Source of the DNA: Stagnimonas sp.
Lineage (GTDB): Bacteria > Pseudomonadota > Gammaproteobacteria > Nevskiales > Nevskiaceae
DNA: 64,000 nucleotides
Direction: 5' to 3'
Assembly (NCBI GenBank): GCA_030696045.1
Contig: JAUYNO010000087.1
Location: 1 to 64,000 of the forward strand
Translations under genes and position numbers: made by a program
Part shown: piece after piece, positions 17,805-26,434 of the stretch
How positions within the stretch are numbered: position 1 is the stretch's first letter
Layout: every line of letters begins with the position of its first letter
Notes under the pieces: model-generated
The model's input: only the letters and a program-made list of their open reading frames with translations
Database searches by the model: none
What the model was told of the DNA's origin: nothing

Positions 17805-19136
17805 ATGACTACAAGCGCCCGCTGGTTAAGCCTGCTGCTGATCGCGGCCTCCGCCCACGCGGGGTTGCCCCCGTTGATCGTTGACGGTGACGCCGACGGC
17901 ATTTCCGACGAAGTCGACGACTGCCTCTATACGCCGCCCGGCATCCGCATCAACCAGAGCGGTTGTCCGCTGCTCGCCGACGACGGTGATGCCGATGGCG
18001 TCGCCGACCCCCAGGACGACTGCCCCTATACACCGCCCGCCGCGCGCGTCGATTCCCACGGCTGCGCGCTGGACGGCGATCTCGATGGCGTCGCCGACGG
18101 CATTGATCGTTGCCTGGGCACGGTCGTGGGGGCCGGCGTCGATGCCAGTGGCTGCGCTACCGTCACCTTGCCTAGGACCCCGGCGCCGACCGCGACGGCG
18201 GCCTTGCCGGATCCGCGCCCCTTGCTGTCGGTAGTCCCTCCTGCGGCGACGCCCGTTCCGGTGCCGGATAGGGCGCCATCCGTGGAGGCAGCGCGCCCGA
18301 CGGCCGTTTCCTCACCTGCCGCGCCGCCGCCGGCTCCCTTGCCACTCGCCAAGCCCACCCCACCGCCTGCGGTGCGGGCGCTCCCGGCCTTGCCGCCGAC
18401 GCTCACGGAGCAGTCCGCAATGCCCGCGCTGCACGAGCCCTCGCCCACCACGGCCCTGCCGGCGGTGAAGCCGACCGCACCGCCACCGGTGCAAACAATC
18501 CCCCTGCTGCCTTCGCCGGCCGTGACCCTGCCCAGGCCCGCGCCGGCGGTCCCTCTTCCGGCGCCGGCGCCTGCCTTGCCGGCGGCCCGACCGACACCGC
18601 CGCCCCCGGTGCAGGCCTTGCCGACGCTGCCGCCGGTCGTGAACGCGGGCGCGTCGGTGCCGCGACCCGCTACGCCGCCCGATGCTGCGGCGCTGCCTCT
18701 GGTCAAGCCGAGTCCGTCGGCGCCGGTCCCGCTGCCCGCCAGCGCAGCGGTGTCGGCCGCCGGCCTGGCGAGCAAGCCCGAGGCTCCTGCCGCGTCGGTG
18801 CCGGCGACGCTGAGCGAGGCGGTACAGTTCGCCATCGGCTCCGCCGACCTGGATGCCGCCGCACGCGCGCAGCTGAAGTCCGCAGCGCCACGCCTGGTGG
18901 CCATGCTGGCGAGCAATCCCGGATTGCGCGTCGAGTTGGCCGCCTACGCCGACCGCCGCGAAAGCGCGGGCGCCAGCAAGCTGGTGATCGCCCGGGCCGA
19001 AGCAGTGCGCCAGGCCCTGATCGCGCAGGGGCTGCCGCGCGAGCGCGTGCGGCTCAGCATTCGGGTGATGGACGAGGGCGCGCCGGTCGACAATCGGCAG
19101 GTGCGTATTCGCGCTGCTGACGGCGTGACGGACTAG
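17805..19136 (+). CDS. exported protein with calcium repeats, long Pro/Ala linker and OmpA-like C-terminal domain
   Basis: I use the ATG giving MTTSARWLSLLLIAASAHA, a clean 19-residue signal peptide, and so 443 residues. After it come three thrombospondin-type-3-like repeats (DGDADGISDEVDDC, DGDADGVADPQDDC, DGDLDGVADGIDRC; about residues 24-120), then about 200 residues of Pro/Ala/Val-rich low complexity with recurring 'PPPVQALP'-like units, and finally an OmpA-like domain (VQFAIGSADLDAAARAQLKS and a late RAEAVRQALIAQG). The OmpA helix motif is degenerate compared with its neighbour. The linker could span the periplasm. It follows the OmpA gene on the same strand but behind a terminator, so it has its own transcript. 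Confidence 0.78.
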   Translation: MTTSARWLSLLLIAASAHAGLPPLIVDGDADGISDEVDDCLYTPPGIRINQSGCPLLADDGDADGVADPQDDCPYTPPAARVDSHGCALDGDLDGVADGIDRCLGTVVGAGVDASGCATVTLPRTPAPTATAALPDPRPLLSVVPPAATPVPVPDRAPSVEAARPTAVSSPAAPPPAPLPLAKPTPPPAVRALPALPPTLTEQSAMPALHEPSPTTALPAVKPTAPPPVQTIPLLPSPAVTLPRPAPAVPLPAPAPALPAARPTPPPPVQALPTLPPVVNAGASVPRPATPPDAAALPLVKPSPSAPVPLPASAAVSAAGLASKPEAPAASVPATLSEAVQFAIGSADLDAAARAQLKSAAPRLVAMLASNPGLRVELAAYADRRESAGASKLVIARAEAVRQALIAQGLPRERVRLSIRVMDEGAPVDNRQVRIRAADGVTD

Positions 19137-20167
19137 CCCGCTTTTGGAAGTTCGTCGGCCGGCAGCCAGTCGAGCAGCTGCGGCTTCAACAGGCTCGCCA
19201 GAGCGTCAAGGTGCGCCGCCTCGGCATTGAGCGCCGGCACATAGCGCAGCGTTCCACCGAGACCGGCGAACAGCTCCCGGTACTCGTCGCCGATTTCCTC
19301 CAGCGTCTCCAGGCAGTCAGCCGCGAAGCCGGGCGCGATCACGTCCAGCTGCTGCACGCCCGCCCGCGCCAGTTCGGCCAGCTGCGTGTCGGTATAGGGC
19401 TTCAGCCACTCCTCGCGGCCGAAGCGGGATTGGAAGCTCAGACTCCACTGGTCTTGCGTCAGCCCCAAGCACTCCGCCAGCAGGCGCGCGGTCTTGTGGC
19501 ATTCGCAGTAGTAGGGGTCTCCCAGCAGGAAATAGCGCTGCGGGATGCCGTGGAAACTCATCAGCAGATGCTCGCCGCGACCCTGCTGCTGCCAGTGCTG
19601 GCGGACGCTGTCAGCCAGCGCGCCGATATAGGCGGGATGGTCGTGGTAGTGGTTGACCGTGCGCAGCGCCGGTAGCCAGCGGCGCAGCTTGAGCGCGTCG
19701 AACACCGCATCCAGCGCCGAGGCGGTGGTGCTGGCCGAATACTGCGGGAACAGCGGCAGCACCAGCACGCGGCGCACGCCCTGCTCCTCCAGCGCCGCCA
19801 GTCCAGCCTGGATCGAGGGATTGCCGTAGCGCATCGCCAGCACCACCGGCACCTCGACGCTGAGCTGCGCCTGCAGCCGCTCGGCCAGGCCCGCTGCCTG
19901 CTGGAGGCCGATGGCCAGCAGCGGGCCGCCCTGCGCGGTCCAGATCGCGGCATAGCGCGGCGCCAGCTTCTTCGGCCGGGTGCGCAGGATGATGCCGTTG
20001 AGGACCGGCCACCACAGGAAGGGATGCAGATCGACCACGCGGTCGTCCGACAGGAATTCGCGCAGGTAGCGGCGGATCGCCGCCGGCGTCGGTGCGTCCG
20101 GCGTGCCGAGGTTGATCAGCAGCACGCCGGCCCGGGCCACCTGTCGGTGGGCTTGGATGTCCATCAT
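19133..20167 (-). CDS. hemH: ferrochelatase
   Basis: A 344-residue enzyme that inserts Fe(II) into protoporphyrin IX to give protohaem, the last step of haem synthesis. Diagnostic blocks: GVLLINLGTPDAPTP at the N-terminus, SFHGIPQRY with the metal-binding His, GDPYYCECHKT, QSRFGREEWLKPYT and VIAPGFAADCLETLEEI. The start (MMDIQ) is chosen because the frame, though open far upstream, is there a shadow of the transporter gene. The tail overlaps the convergent OmpA-like gene by 4 bp. Cysteines in CECH could be incidental or iron-sulfur related; not resolved. Confidence 0.95.
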   Translation of the reverse strand: MMDIQAHRQVARAGVLLINLGTPDAPTPAAIRRYLREFLSDDRVVDLHPFLWWPVLNGIILRTRPKKLAPRYAAIWTAQGGPLLAIGLQQAAGLAERLQAQLSVEVPVVLAMRYGNPSIQAGLAALEEQGVRRVLVLPLFPQYSASTTASALDAVFDALKLRRWLPALRTVNHYHDHPAYIGALADSVRQHWQQQGRGEHLLMSFHGIPQRYFLLGDPYYCECHKTARLLAECLGLTQDQWSLSFQSRFGREEWLKPYTDTQLAELARAGVQQLDVIAPGFAADCLETLEEIGDEYRELFAGLGGTLRYVPALNAEAAHLDALASLLKPQLLDWLPADELPKAG

Positions 20168-20214
20168 GGGGCGCGATTCTGCGGCCAGCGCCGGGCCGCT
20201 ACCAATCGGAGTAT

Positions 20215-21846
20215 TCAATGGCGGACTTTGAGCCGGGCAAAGTAGTCGTGCCAGGCGCGCATGGCGCGCGGGCCGAGGAACAGCATCATCGGCAGGTTGA
20301 TGGCGTACATGAATCCCATGCCGATCGTGCTGATCGCGTCCAACTGCTCGCTGGTCTTGAGCCAGCCGAAGCAGGCCAGCGCCGCCGCCGCGCACCACAG
20401 CAGGCGATAGCCGAGGATGTGGCGCTCGCCGCCGAGGAAGATCACCGCCTGCTCGCCGTAGTAGCCGTAGCTGATGAGGGTGGAGAGCGAGAACACCCAG
20501 ACCGCGATGGTGATCAGCCAGCGGCCTAGGCCTTCGTGGACGCTGTCGAAGCCCTTCGCCACCAGGGTGGCGCCACGGTAGTCGGCGAACAGGCCCGGCT
20601 CGGCGTACTGCGGCGCAGCCGACAGTTTCAGCGGCGACCACTCGACTTGCAGCGTATCGGTGGTGGCGGCGGCTCGGAGACTGCCGTAAAGCCGACTGCG
20701 GCCCTGCTCGGTGTTGAGCATTACGAATACCGGATCGCCGGCCTTCAGGGTCTTGCTGGCCGGGACTTCCAGCGGCGCCGGTGACCAGTGGCCGGGCGCG
20801 GTCTGTGCCAGCGCCGGCGGCGTATCCCAGAGCAGGGCCGGCGGCCGGTTCCACAGGCCGGTGCAGAGGATCACCAGGCCGGTGACGGTGCAGACGAAGA
20901 TGGTGTCGATGAAGGGTTCCAGCCCGGCGACCACGCCCTCGGTGACCGGCTCCGGCGTCTTCACTGCCGAATGGGCGATGGGCGCGGTGCCTAGTCCCGA
21001 CTCGCTGGAGAACAGGGCACGGCGCATGCCGAACATAAAGGCGGTGCCGAAGGCCGCGCCGCTGAACGCACCAACGCCCTCGGTATCGGAGAAGGCGCTG
21101 ACGAAGATCAGCTTCACCAGCGCCGGCAGCTCGCTCGCGTGTTGCAGAATCACGTACAGCCCGCAGAGCACGTACAGCCCGCACTTGAAGGGCACCAGGG
21201 TCTTGGTGACGTTGCCGATGCGGCGGATGCCGCCGACGATCACCGTGCCGGCCAGCAGCGCAATGATCAGGCCCGAGACCCAGGGCGGCACGCCGAAGTA
21301 TTCGCGCGTGGTGTCGGCTGCGCTCCAGGTCTGGAACATGTTGCCGCCAGTGAAGGCGAACAGCAGCAGCGAGATTGCGAAGGCAGTGCCGATCCATTTG
21401 CCGACATGGCCGCCAATCGCATTGCGCGCCACGAACATGGTGCCGCCGTGCGGATTGGCGGGGTCGGAAACATCACGATAGAGCAGCGCCAGCGTTACCT
21501 CGACGCTTTTCAGCGCCATGCCGACGATGCCGATCGTCCACATCCAGAAGATCGCGCCCGGTCCACCCAGCTCGACTGCGATGGCCATGCCGGCGATGGC
21601 GCCCAGCCCGACGGTGCCGGACAGCGCGGCAGTGAGCGCCTGGAAATGGGTGAGCGCGCCGGGGCCGTGGCTGACATCGACGCCGCCCTTGCCGGCGACC
21701 AGGGCCACGCCGTGGGTCAGCGAGCGGTACTGGCCGAAACCGCTCCAGAGCGTGAACAGGAAGCCGGTCAGCAGCAGGCCGATCAGCACCGGCACCGACA
21801 GCAGGATGCCGTTGATGATGTCGATCAACGCGAACAGCAATTCCAC
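20215..21846 (-). CDS. AGCS-family sodium:alanine symporter with an extra soluble insert
   Basis: A 543-residue integral membrane protein. AGCS landmarks are present: the GQYRSLTHG region, SGTVGLGAIAGMAIAVELGGPGAIFWMW split across the first helices, PHGGTMFVA, and GTAPIAHSAVKTPEPVTEG. It should carry alanine or glycine with sodium into the cell. An insert at about residues 333-425 (roughly 20572-20850) is largely hydrophilic, contains KAGDPVFVMLNTEQG and reads like a small beta domain, and is not part of the standard transporter; the membrane helices resume afterwards. It lies 4 bp downstream of a small membrane-protein gene and is likely in one operon with that and the APC permease. Confidence 0.9.
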   Translation of the reverse strand: MELLFALIDIINGILLSVPVLIGLLLTGFLFTLWSGFGQYRSLTHGVALVAGKGGVDVSHGPGALTHFQALTAALSGTVGLGAIAGMAIAVELGGPGAIFWMWTIGIVGMALKSVEVTLALLYRDVSDPANPHGGTMFVARNAIGGHVGKWIGTAFAISLLLFAFTGGNMFQTWSAADTTREYFGVPPWVSGLIIALLAGTVIVGGIRRIGNVTKTLVPFKCGLYVLCGLYVILQHASELPALVKLIFVSAFSDTEGVGAFSGAAFGTAFMFGMRRALFSSESGLGTAPIAHSAVKTPEPVTEGVVAGLEPFIDTIFVCTVTGLVILCTGLWNRPPALLWDTPPALAQTAPGHWSPAPLEVPASKTLKAGDPVFVMLNTEQGRSRLYGSLRAAATTDTLQVEWSPLKLSAAPQYAEPGLFADYRGATLVAKGFDSVHEGLGRWLITIAVWVFSLSTLISYGYYGEQAVIFLGGERHILGYRLLWCAAAALACFGWLKTSEQLDAISTIGMGFMYAINLPMMLFLGPRAMRAWHDYFARLKVRH

Positions 21847-21849
21847 GAT

Positions 21850-22236
21850 TCAGCCTCCGCGCGGACGGAACATCGCGATGAAGACCATCGAGGCGGCGCA
21901 CATCGCCCAGAACACCGGGCGTTCGCCGCCCAGCGCGAAATAGGCGGTGCCGAAGATCATCGACAGATCGGCCGCGCCGGCCCCGCTCAGCAGGGCCTGG
22001 CGCAGCGCCAGTTCATCGCCGCTGCTCTCCAGCGCGCGGTAGCGCTTGAGCAGGGCCAGGCTGGAAGCGCCCAGCGCCAGGCCGAGGATCACCAGCCCTT
22101 GCAGGGCGGTTGCGGCCAGCACCGGGCGGAAGCTGCCGGGTGGCAGCAGTCCCAGCCCGGCGCCGACCGCCGCCGGGCCAAACAGCAGGCCCAGCCAGAT
22201 CGCCGTCAGCGCCCGCTGGTTCCGCGGATCGCGCAC
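21850..22236 (-). CDS. small membrane protein, unknown function
   Basis: A 128-residue protein with about four hydrophobic segments (around 11-33, 40-60, 85-105, 108-122), no recognised motif. It lies between an amino-acid permease gene (10 bp upstream) and a sodium:alanine symporter gene (3 bp downstream) on the same strand, which suggests a role in the same transport operon, or just a passenger. I do not recognise a family. Confidence 0.65.
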   Translation of the reverse strand: MRDPRNQRALTAIWLGLLFGPAAVGAGLGLLPPGSFRPVLAATALQGLVILGLALGASSLALLKRYRALESSGDELALRQALLSGAGAADLSMIFGTAYFALGGERPVFWAMCAASMVFIAMFRPRGG

Positions 22237-22246
22237 GGCGGCCGGC

Positions 22247-23662
22247 TCAGGCGGCGACCAGCTTGCTGTGCCGGCGCGAGTACAGGAAGTACACCGCCAG
22301 GCCGAACGCCATCCAGATGCCGAACGAGGTCCAGGTGTGGCTGCCGAGTTGCAGCATCAGGTAGCTGCAGGACAGCACGCCGAAGGCCGGGATGGCCGGC
22401 GAGAACGGCGCCTTGAACGGACGCTTGAGGTCGGGCTGGGTCTTGCGCAGCACGATCACGCCGGCGCAGACCACCACGAAGGCGCCGAGGGTGCCGATGT
22501 TGGCCAACTCGGCCAGACGACCGAGCGGGACGAAGCCGGCGAACACCAGCATCACCAGGCCGGAAGCGACGATAGAGCCCAGCGGCGTGCCGGTCTTCGG
22601 ATTCACGTAGGCGAAGAAGGGCGGCAGCAGGCCGTCCTTGGCGATGGCGAACAGCACGCGGGTGAGGCCGAAGTACATCACCAGCATCACCGTGGTGAGG
22701 CCGGCGACGGCACCGATGGAGATCAGCCCGGCCGCCCAGCCCTGGCCGATCTTCAGCAGTGCGTGGGCGACCGGCGAGGCGACGTTCAGCTCGGTGTAGC
22801 TGACGATGCCGGTGAGCAGGCCGGACACCAGGATGTAGAGCAGGGTGCAGAAGCCCAGCGAGCCGAGGATGCCCAGCGGCAGATCGCGCTGCGGGTTGCG
22901 GGTTTCCTCGGCGGCGGTGGAGACCGCGTCGAAGCCCAGGTAGGCGAAGAAGATGGTCGCCGCGCCGGTGGTGATGCCCTGCCAGCCGAAATGCTTGTTG
23001 CCGTCGGCATCGGTGACCTCGGGCGGAATGAAGGGCTGCCAGTTCGACGGGTCGATATGGCCGAGCGCGACGAAGATGAAGATGCCGATGGCCGCGACCT
23101 TGACCGCCACCATGATGGCGTTGAACTGCGAACTGATCTTGGCGCCGGTCGCGAGCAGGATGCCCAGCAGCAGCACGACGGTGAAGGCGGGCAGATTGAT
23201 GAGACCCGGCGTGGCCGGATCGAAGGGCGTGTGCGTGAGCGCGGTCGGCAACAAAATGCCGAGCGCTTCCAGCCCGTTGTTGAAATAGCCGGACCAGCCG
23301 GCCGAGACCGCCGGGATCGCCACCATGTATTCGCACAGCAGCATCCAGCCGATGATCCAGGCCGGCAGTTCGCCGAGCGCGGCATAGCCATAGCCGTAGG
23401 CCGAACCCGAGCCGCCGATGGCGCTCGCCAGTTCGGCATAGGCCAGCGCCGCACAGGCGCAGGCGATGCCGGCGAACACGAAGGACAGCACCACGGCCGG
23501 GCCGGTCATGGTCGCGGCGGTGATGCCGGTGAGCACGAAGATGCCGGCGCCGATCACGGCGCCGACCCCGAGCAGGGTCAGGTCCCAGGCGCCGAGCACG
23601 CGCTTGAGGCCGCGGTCCTTGGTGATGTCGGAATCAATGGGTTTGGTACGGAACAGGCTCAT
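22247..23662 (-). CDS. APC-superfamily amino acid permease (CAT/YfnA-like)
   Basis: A 471-residue protein with 12 predicted membrane spans. Characteristic segments: LTLLGVGAVIGAGIFVLTG in helix 1, SAIGGSGSAYGYGYAALGEL, FFAYLGFDAVSTAAEETRNP (the strongest hallmark of the cationic-amino-acid-transporter-like branch), and TRVLFAIAKDGLLPPFFAYV. It likely imports amino acids with protons or by exchange; the specific substrate is not readable. First gene in a probable operon with a small membrane protein and an AGCS symporter, divergent from the SDR gene. Confidence 0.9.
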   Translation of the reverse strand: MSLFRTKPIDSDITKDRGLKRVLGAWDLTLLGVGAVIGAGIFVLTGITAATMTGPAVVLSFVFAGIACACAALAYAELASAIGGSGSAYGYGYAALGELPAWIIGWMLLCEYMVAIPAVSAGWSGYFNNGLEALGILLPTALTHTPFDPATPGLINLPAFTVVLLLGILLATGAKISSQFNAIMVAVKVAAIGIFIFVALGHIDPSNWQPFIPPEVTDADGNKHFGWQGITTGAATIFFAYLGFDAVSTAAEETRNPQRDLPLGILGSLGFCTLLYILVSGLLTGIVSYTELNVASPVAHALLKIGQGWAAGLISIGAVAGLTTVMLVMYFGLTRVLFAIAKDGLLPPFFAYVNPKTGTPLGSIVASGLVMLVFAGFVPLGRLAELANIGTLGAFVVVCAGVIVLRKTQPDLKRPFKAPFSPAIPAFGVLSCSYLMLQLGSHTWTSFGIWMAFGLAVYFLYSRRHSKLVAA

Positions 23663-23760
23663 TTAAATAGTTCTCCCTAGCGTTCGAGCGCTTGACGCCA
23701 GAAGTATGCCGGATGACCTTGGCAACCGTCCGGCGACCGCCGATTGCTGAGGAATTGACC

Positions 23761-24738
23761 ATGCAGGCCTTCGTTACGGGTGGTTCCGGCTACCTCGGCC
23801 GCAATCTGATTCGCGCCCTGGTCGCGCGTGGCGACCACGTGCGGGCCTTGGCGCGCAGCGAGGCGGCGGCGATGGCGGTGCGCGCGCTCGGTGCCGAGCC
23901 GGTGCGCGCCGACCTGCTCGATCAGGTCGGCCTGCAGGTCGGCATGGAGGGCTGCGCGGTGGTTTTCCATGCGGCTGCGACGGTCGAGGAATGGGGCCCG
24001 CGCGCGCTGTTCGAGCGCATCAACGTCGAGGGCACGCGCAGCGTGCTGGCGGCGGCGCGCGCCGCTGGCGTCGCAGGGTTCGTGCATGTCGGCACCGAGG
24101 CGGTGTTCGCCGATGGCGGTCGCATGGCCGGCCTCGACGAGCACAGCGCGATTCCGGCCAAGCCGCTGCCGCGCTATCCCGCGACCAAGGCGGCGGCCGA
24201 ACGGCTGGTGCGGGCCGCCAATGCCCCCGGCTTCGCCACCGTGGTCTGCCGGCCCCGGCTGATCTGGGGCGGCGACGACACGAGCGTGCTGCCGAAGATG
24301 ATCGAGGCGGTGCGGAAGGGGCAATGGGCCTGGGTCGATGGTGGCCGCTACCGCACCAACACCTGCCATGTCGATAACGTGGTCGAAGGTCTGCTGCTGG
24401 CCGCGGAGCGAGGCCGGCCGGGTGCGGCCTATTTTCTCAGCGATGGCGAGCCGGTGGAGTTTCGCGCCTTCATGAGCGCGCAGTTCGCGACCCAAGGCAT
24501 GGATGCCGGCGACAAGTCGCTGCCGCGACCGCTGGTGAAGCTGCTGGCGACGCTCTGCGAATGGGCGTGGGAGTACCTGCCACTGAAGGGCGCGCCGCCG
24601 CTGACCCGGATGGCGATTGCGCTCGGCACCCAGGAGGTGACGGTCAGCGACGCGCTGGCGCGGCGCGAACTGGGCTATGTCGGCCGCACCAGCCGCGAAG
24701 CCGGTCTCGCGGCCATGAAAAAAGCCCGCTCCGTTTAG
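23761..24738 (+). CDS. NAD(P)-dependent epimerase/3-beta-HSD-like SDR
   Basis: A 325-residue extended short-chain dehydrogenase/reductase. The nucleotide-binding TGGSGYLG (6-13) starts the Rossmann fold, and the active-site pair Tyr139/Lys143 is in YPATK. The segment VCRPRLIWGGDD and the C-terminal half resemble the 3-beta-hydroxysteroid dehydrogenase/isomerase branch that acts on sterols, hopanoids or flavonoid-like ketones; the actual substrate is unknown. The ATG at 23761 is chosen as it starts the Rossmann strand (MQAFVTGG). Its stop codon lies inside the loop of a terminator hairpin, so the gene is monocistronic. Confidence 0.87.
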   Translation: MQAFVTGGSGYLGRNLIRALVARGDHVRALARSEAAAMAVRALGAEPVRADLLDQVGLQVGMEGCAVVFHAAATVEEWGPRALFERINVEGTRSVLAAARAAGVAGFVHVGTEAVFADGGRMAGLDEHSAIPAKPLPRYPATKAAAERLVRAANAPGFATVVCRPRLIWGGDDTSVLPKMIEAVRKGQWAWVDGGRYRTNTCHVDNVVEGLLLAAERGRPGAAYFLSDGEPVEFRAFMSAQFATQGMDAGDKSLPRPLVKLLATLCEWAWEYLPLKGAPPLTRMAIALGTQEVTVSDALARRELGYVGRTSREAGLAAMKKARSV

Positions 24739-24749
24739 CGGAGCGGGCT
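24723..24749 (+). terminator. terminator overlapping the stop codon of the SDR gene
   Basis: A perfect 11-bp stem (AGCCCGCTCCG 24723-24733 with CGGAGCGGGCT 24739-24749) and a 5-nt loop. The TAG stop (24736-24738) is in the loop. An A-run precedes it but T residues after it are few, so it may work better on the opposite strand, for the convergent thiolase transcript. Confidence 0.65.
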
Positions 24750-24762
24750 CTGCGTTTCGCCC

Positions 24763-24862
24763 CTCCCCCCGCTCGCGGGGGAAGGTAGGGATGGGGGCGG
24801 TTCGCACCCGAGCAGGGGAACGCCCCCACCCCAGCCCTCCCCCGCAAGCGAGGGAGGGAGTA
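24763..24862. repeat. imperfect inverted repeat rich in C/G runs
   Basis: Two arms with complementary composition face each other: a left arm with CCCCGCTCGCGGGGGAAGG followed by GGATGGGGGCG (about 24767-24798), and a right arm with CGCCCCCACCCCAGCC followed by CTCCCCCGCAAGCGAGGG (about 24822-24857). Between them lies about 25 bp. Dispersed palindromes of just this style are common in GC-rich Proteobacteria between convergent genes. No protein-coding content is seen; it may add to termination for the two converging genes. Confidence 0.6.
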
Positions 24863-24868
24863 CAGACT

Positions 24869-26155
24869 TCAGCGCTCGACGATGGCGGTGACGCCCAGGC
24901 CGCCGGCCGCGCAGATCGAGATCAGGCCGCGGCCACCCTTGTTCTCGTCGATGATCTTCGCCAGTGCGGCGATGATGCGGCCGCCGGTGGCGGCGAAGGG
25001 GTGGCCAGCGGCCAGCGAGCCGCCCTTGACGTTGAGCTTGCTGCGGTCGATGGAACCCAGCGCGCCCGGCAGGCCGAGCACGTTCTTGCAGTAGTCCTCG
25101 CTCTCCCAGGCCTTGAGCGTGCACAGCACCTGGGCGGCGAAGGCCTCGTGGATCTCGTAGAAGTCGAAGTCCTGCAGCTTGATGCCGGCGCGGGCCAGCA
25201 TCTGCGGCACGGCATAGGCGGGGGCGATCAGCAGGCCTTCCTTGCCGGGGCCGGCGAAGTCGACGGCCGAGGTCTGGGCCTGTGTCAGGTAGGCCAGCGG
25301 CTTGACGCCGCGCGCCTTGCACCAGTCCTCGCTGGCCAGCAGCACGGCGGAGGCGCCATCGGTCAGCGGAGTGGAGTTGCCGGCGGTGAGCGTGCCCTGG
25401 CCGCTCTTCTTGTCGTAGGCCGGGCTCAGGCTGGCGAGCTTCTCGATGGTGGTGTCGCCGCGCAGGTTGTTGTCGCGGGTCAGGCCGCCGAACGGAACGA
25501 TGAGGTCGTCATTGAAGCCGGCGTCGTAGGCAGCAGCGGCCTTCTTGTGGCTCTCGTAGGCGAGCTGGTCCTGGTCCTGGCGGGAGATCTTCCATTCCTT
25601 GGCCATCAGCTCGCAGTGCTGGCCCATGCTCATGCGGGTGCGCGGCTCGCCGTTGTTGGGCGTGGCCGGGGCCAGCATGGCGGGGCGGATGCGTGCCAGC
25701 GCTGCCAGCTTCTGGCCGGTGGTCTTGGCGCGGTTGGCGTCGAGCAGGATCCGGCGCAGCCGGTCGTTGACGGCGATCGGGGCGTCCGAGGTGGTGTCGG
25801 TGCCACCGGCGATGCCGGACTCGATCTGGCCCAGGGCGATCTTGTTGGCGATGTTGATCGCGCCCTGGAGGCCGGTGCCGCAGGCCATCTGCAGGTCATA
25901 GGCCGGGGTGTGGGCCGACAGGCCCGAGGACAGCAGCGACTCGCGGCAGAGGTTGAAGTCGCGTGAGTGCTTGAGCACCGCGCCGGCCGCCACCTCGCCG
26001 AGCTGCTCGCCGTGCAACTGGAACTTGTCGACCACGCCCTTGAAGGCGGCGGTCAGCATTTCCTGGTTGGACTTGTGCGAGTAGGGGCCGTTGCTGCGGG
26101 CGAAGGGGATGCGGCTGCCGCCGACGATGGCGACTTTGCGGCCGTAGGGTTTCAT
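24869..26155 (-). CDS. acetyl-CoA C-acyltransferase (thiolase, FadI-like)
   Basis: A 428-residue thiolase. The acyl-binding nucleophile is Cys92 (MACGTGLQGAI), and the other catalytic blocks are present: YEIHEAFAAQVL (His), AAGHPFAATGGR and the C-terminal CAAGGLGV (Cys). It cleaves 3-ketoacyl-CoA in fatty-acid beta-oxidation, or works in reverse to condense acetyl-CoA. Length (about 430) and segments such as RSNGPYSHKSNQEML favour the FadI type over the shorter AtoB/PhbA type (about 390). No fadJ partner is visible beside it. Upstream is the divergent groESL promoter region. Confidence 0.9.
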   Translation of the reverse strand: MKPYGRKVAIVGGSRIPFARSNGPYSHKSNQEMLTAAFKGVVDKFQLHGEQLGEVAAGAVLKHSRDFNLCRESLLSSGLSAHTPAYDLQMACGTGLQGAINIANKIALGQIESGIAGGTDTTSDAPIAVNDRLRRILLDANRAKTTGQKLAALARIRPAMLAPATPNNGEPRTRMSMGQHCELMAKEWKISRQDQDQLAYESHKKAAAAYDAGFNDDLIVPFGGLTRDNNLRGDTTIEKLASLSPAYDKKSGQGTLTAGNSTPLTDGASAVLLASEDWCKARGVKPLAYLTQAQTSAVDFAGPGKEGLLIAPAYAVPQMLARAGIKLQDFDFYEIHEAFAAQVLCTLKAWESEDYCKNVLGLPGALGSIDRSKLNVKGGSLAAGHPFAATGGRIIAALAKIIDENKGGRGLISICAAGGLGVTAIVER

Positions 26156-26294
26156 GGTGGGGAATCTCCGAGCGTGAGCTGGGTGGGGTTTTATTGCGGT
26201 GCGGCATTTTAGCGGCGCACTTCGGCCCCCGGTTTGGCCGCAGGTGCGCGGGGCAGTGGCGGTCCGGCCGCAGCAAAAGATTCACGCCGCCCCC

Positions 26295-26350
26295 CTTGAA
26301 GTCCGGGGTCGGACCCACAAGAATTAGCAGCCTTCGCGGGAGAGTGCTAA
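26295..26350 (+). promoter_or_regulatory. groESL heat-shock promoter with CIRCE operator
   Basis: A sigma-32-like promoter is visible: CTTGAAG (26295-26301), 12 bp, then CCCACAAG (26314-26321). Immediately after it is a CIRCE element, TTAGCAGCC - 9 bp - GAGTGCTAA (26324-26350). The right half is perfect; the left half differs from TTAGCACTC at two positions. CIRCE is the binding site of the repressor HrcA, so groESL is probably under both sigma-32 activation and HrcA repression. An AGGAG ribosome site precedes groES. Confidence 0.82.
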
Positions 26351-26434
26351 CAGCGGGGTGGGAAAAGCGCCCACCACAACAGCTCAAAGCGCCCGCGGGT
26401 TCACCCCATTTACTGAAAACCCACAGGAGTTCCC

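Noticed and set aside
20168..21397. Upstream extension of the ferrochelatase frame
   Set aside because: Out-of-frame shadow of the AGCS transporter gene; the ATG at 20167 aligns with the HemH family start.
22046..23680. A 544-codon plus-strand frame opposite the APC permease
   Set aside because: Shadow of the permease gene; Arg/Glu/Gln-rich composition without a domain.
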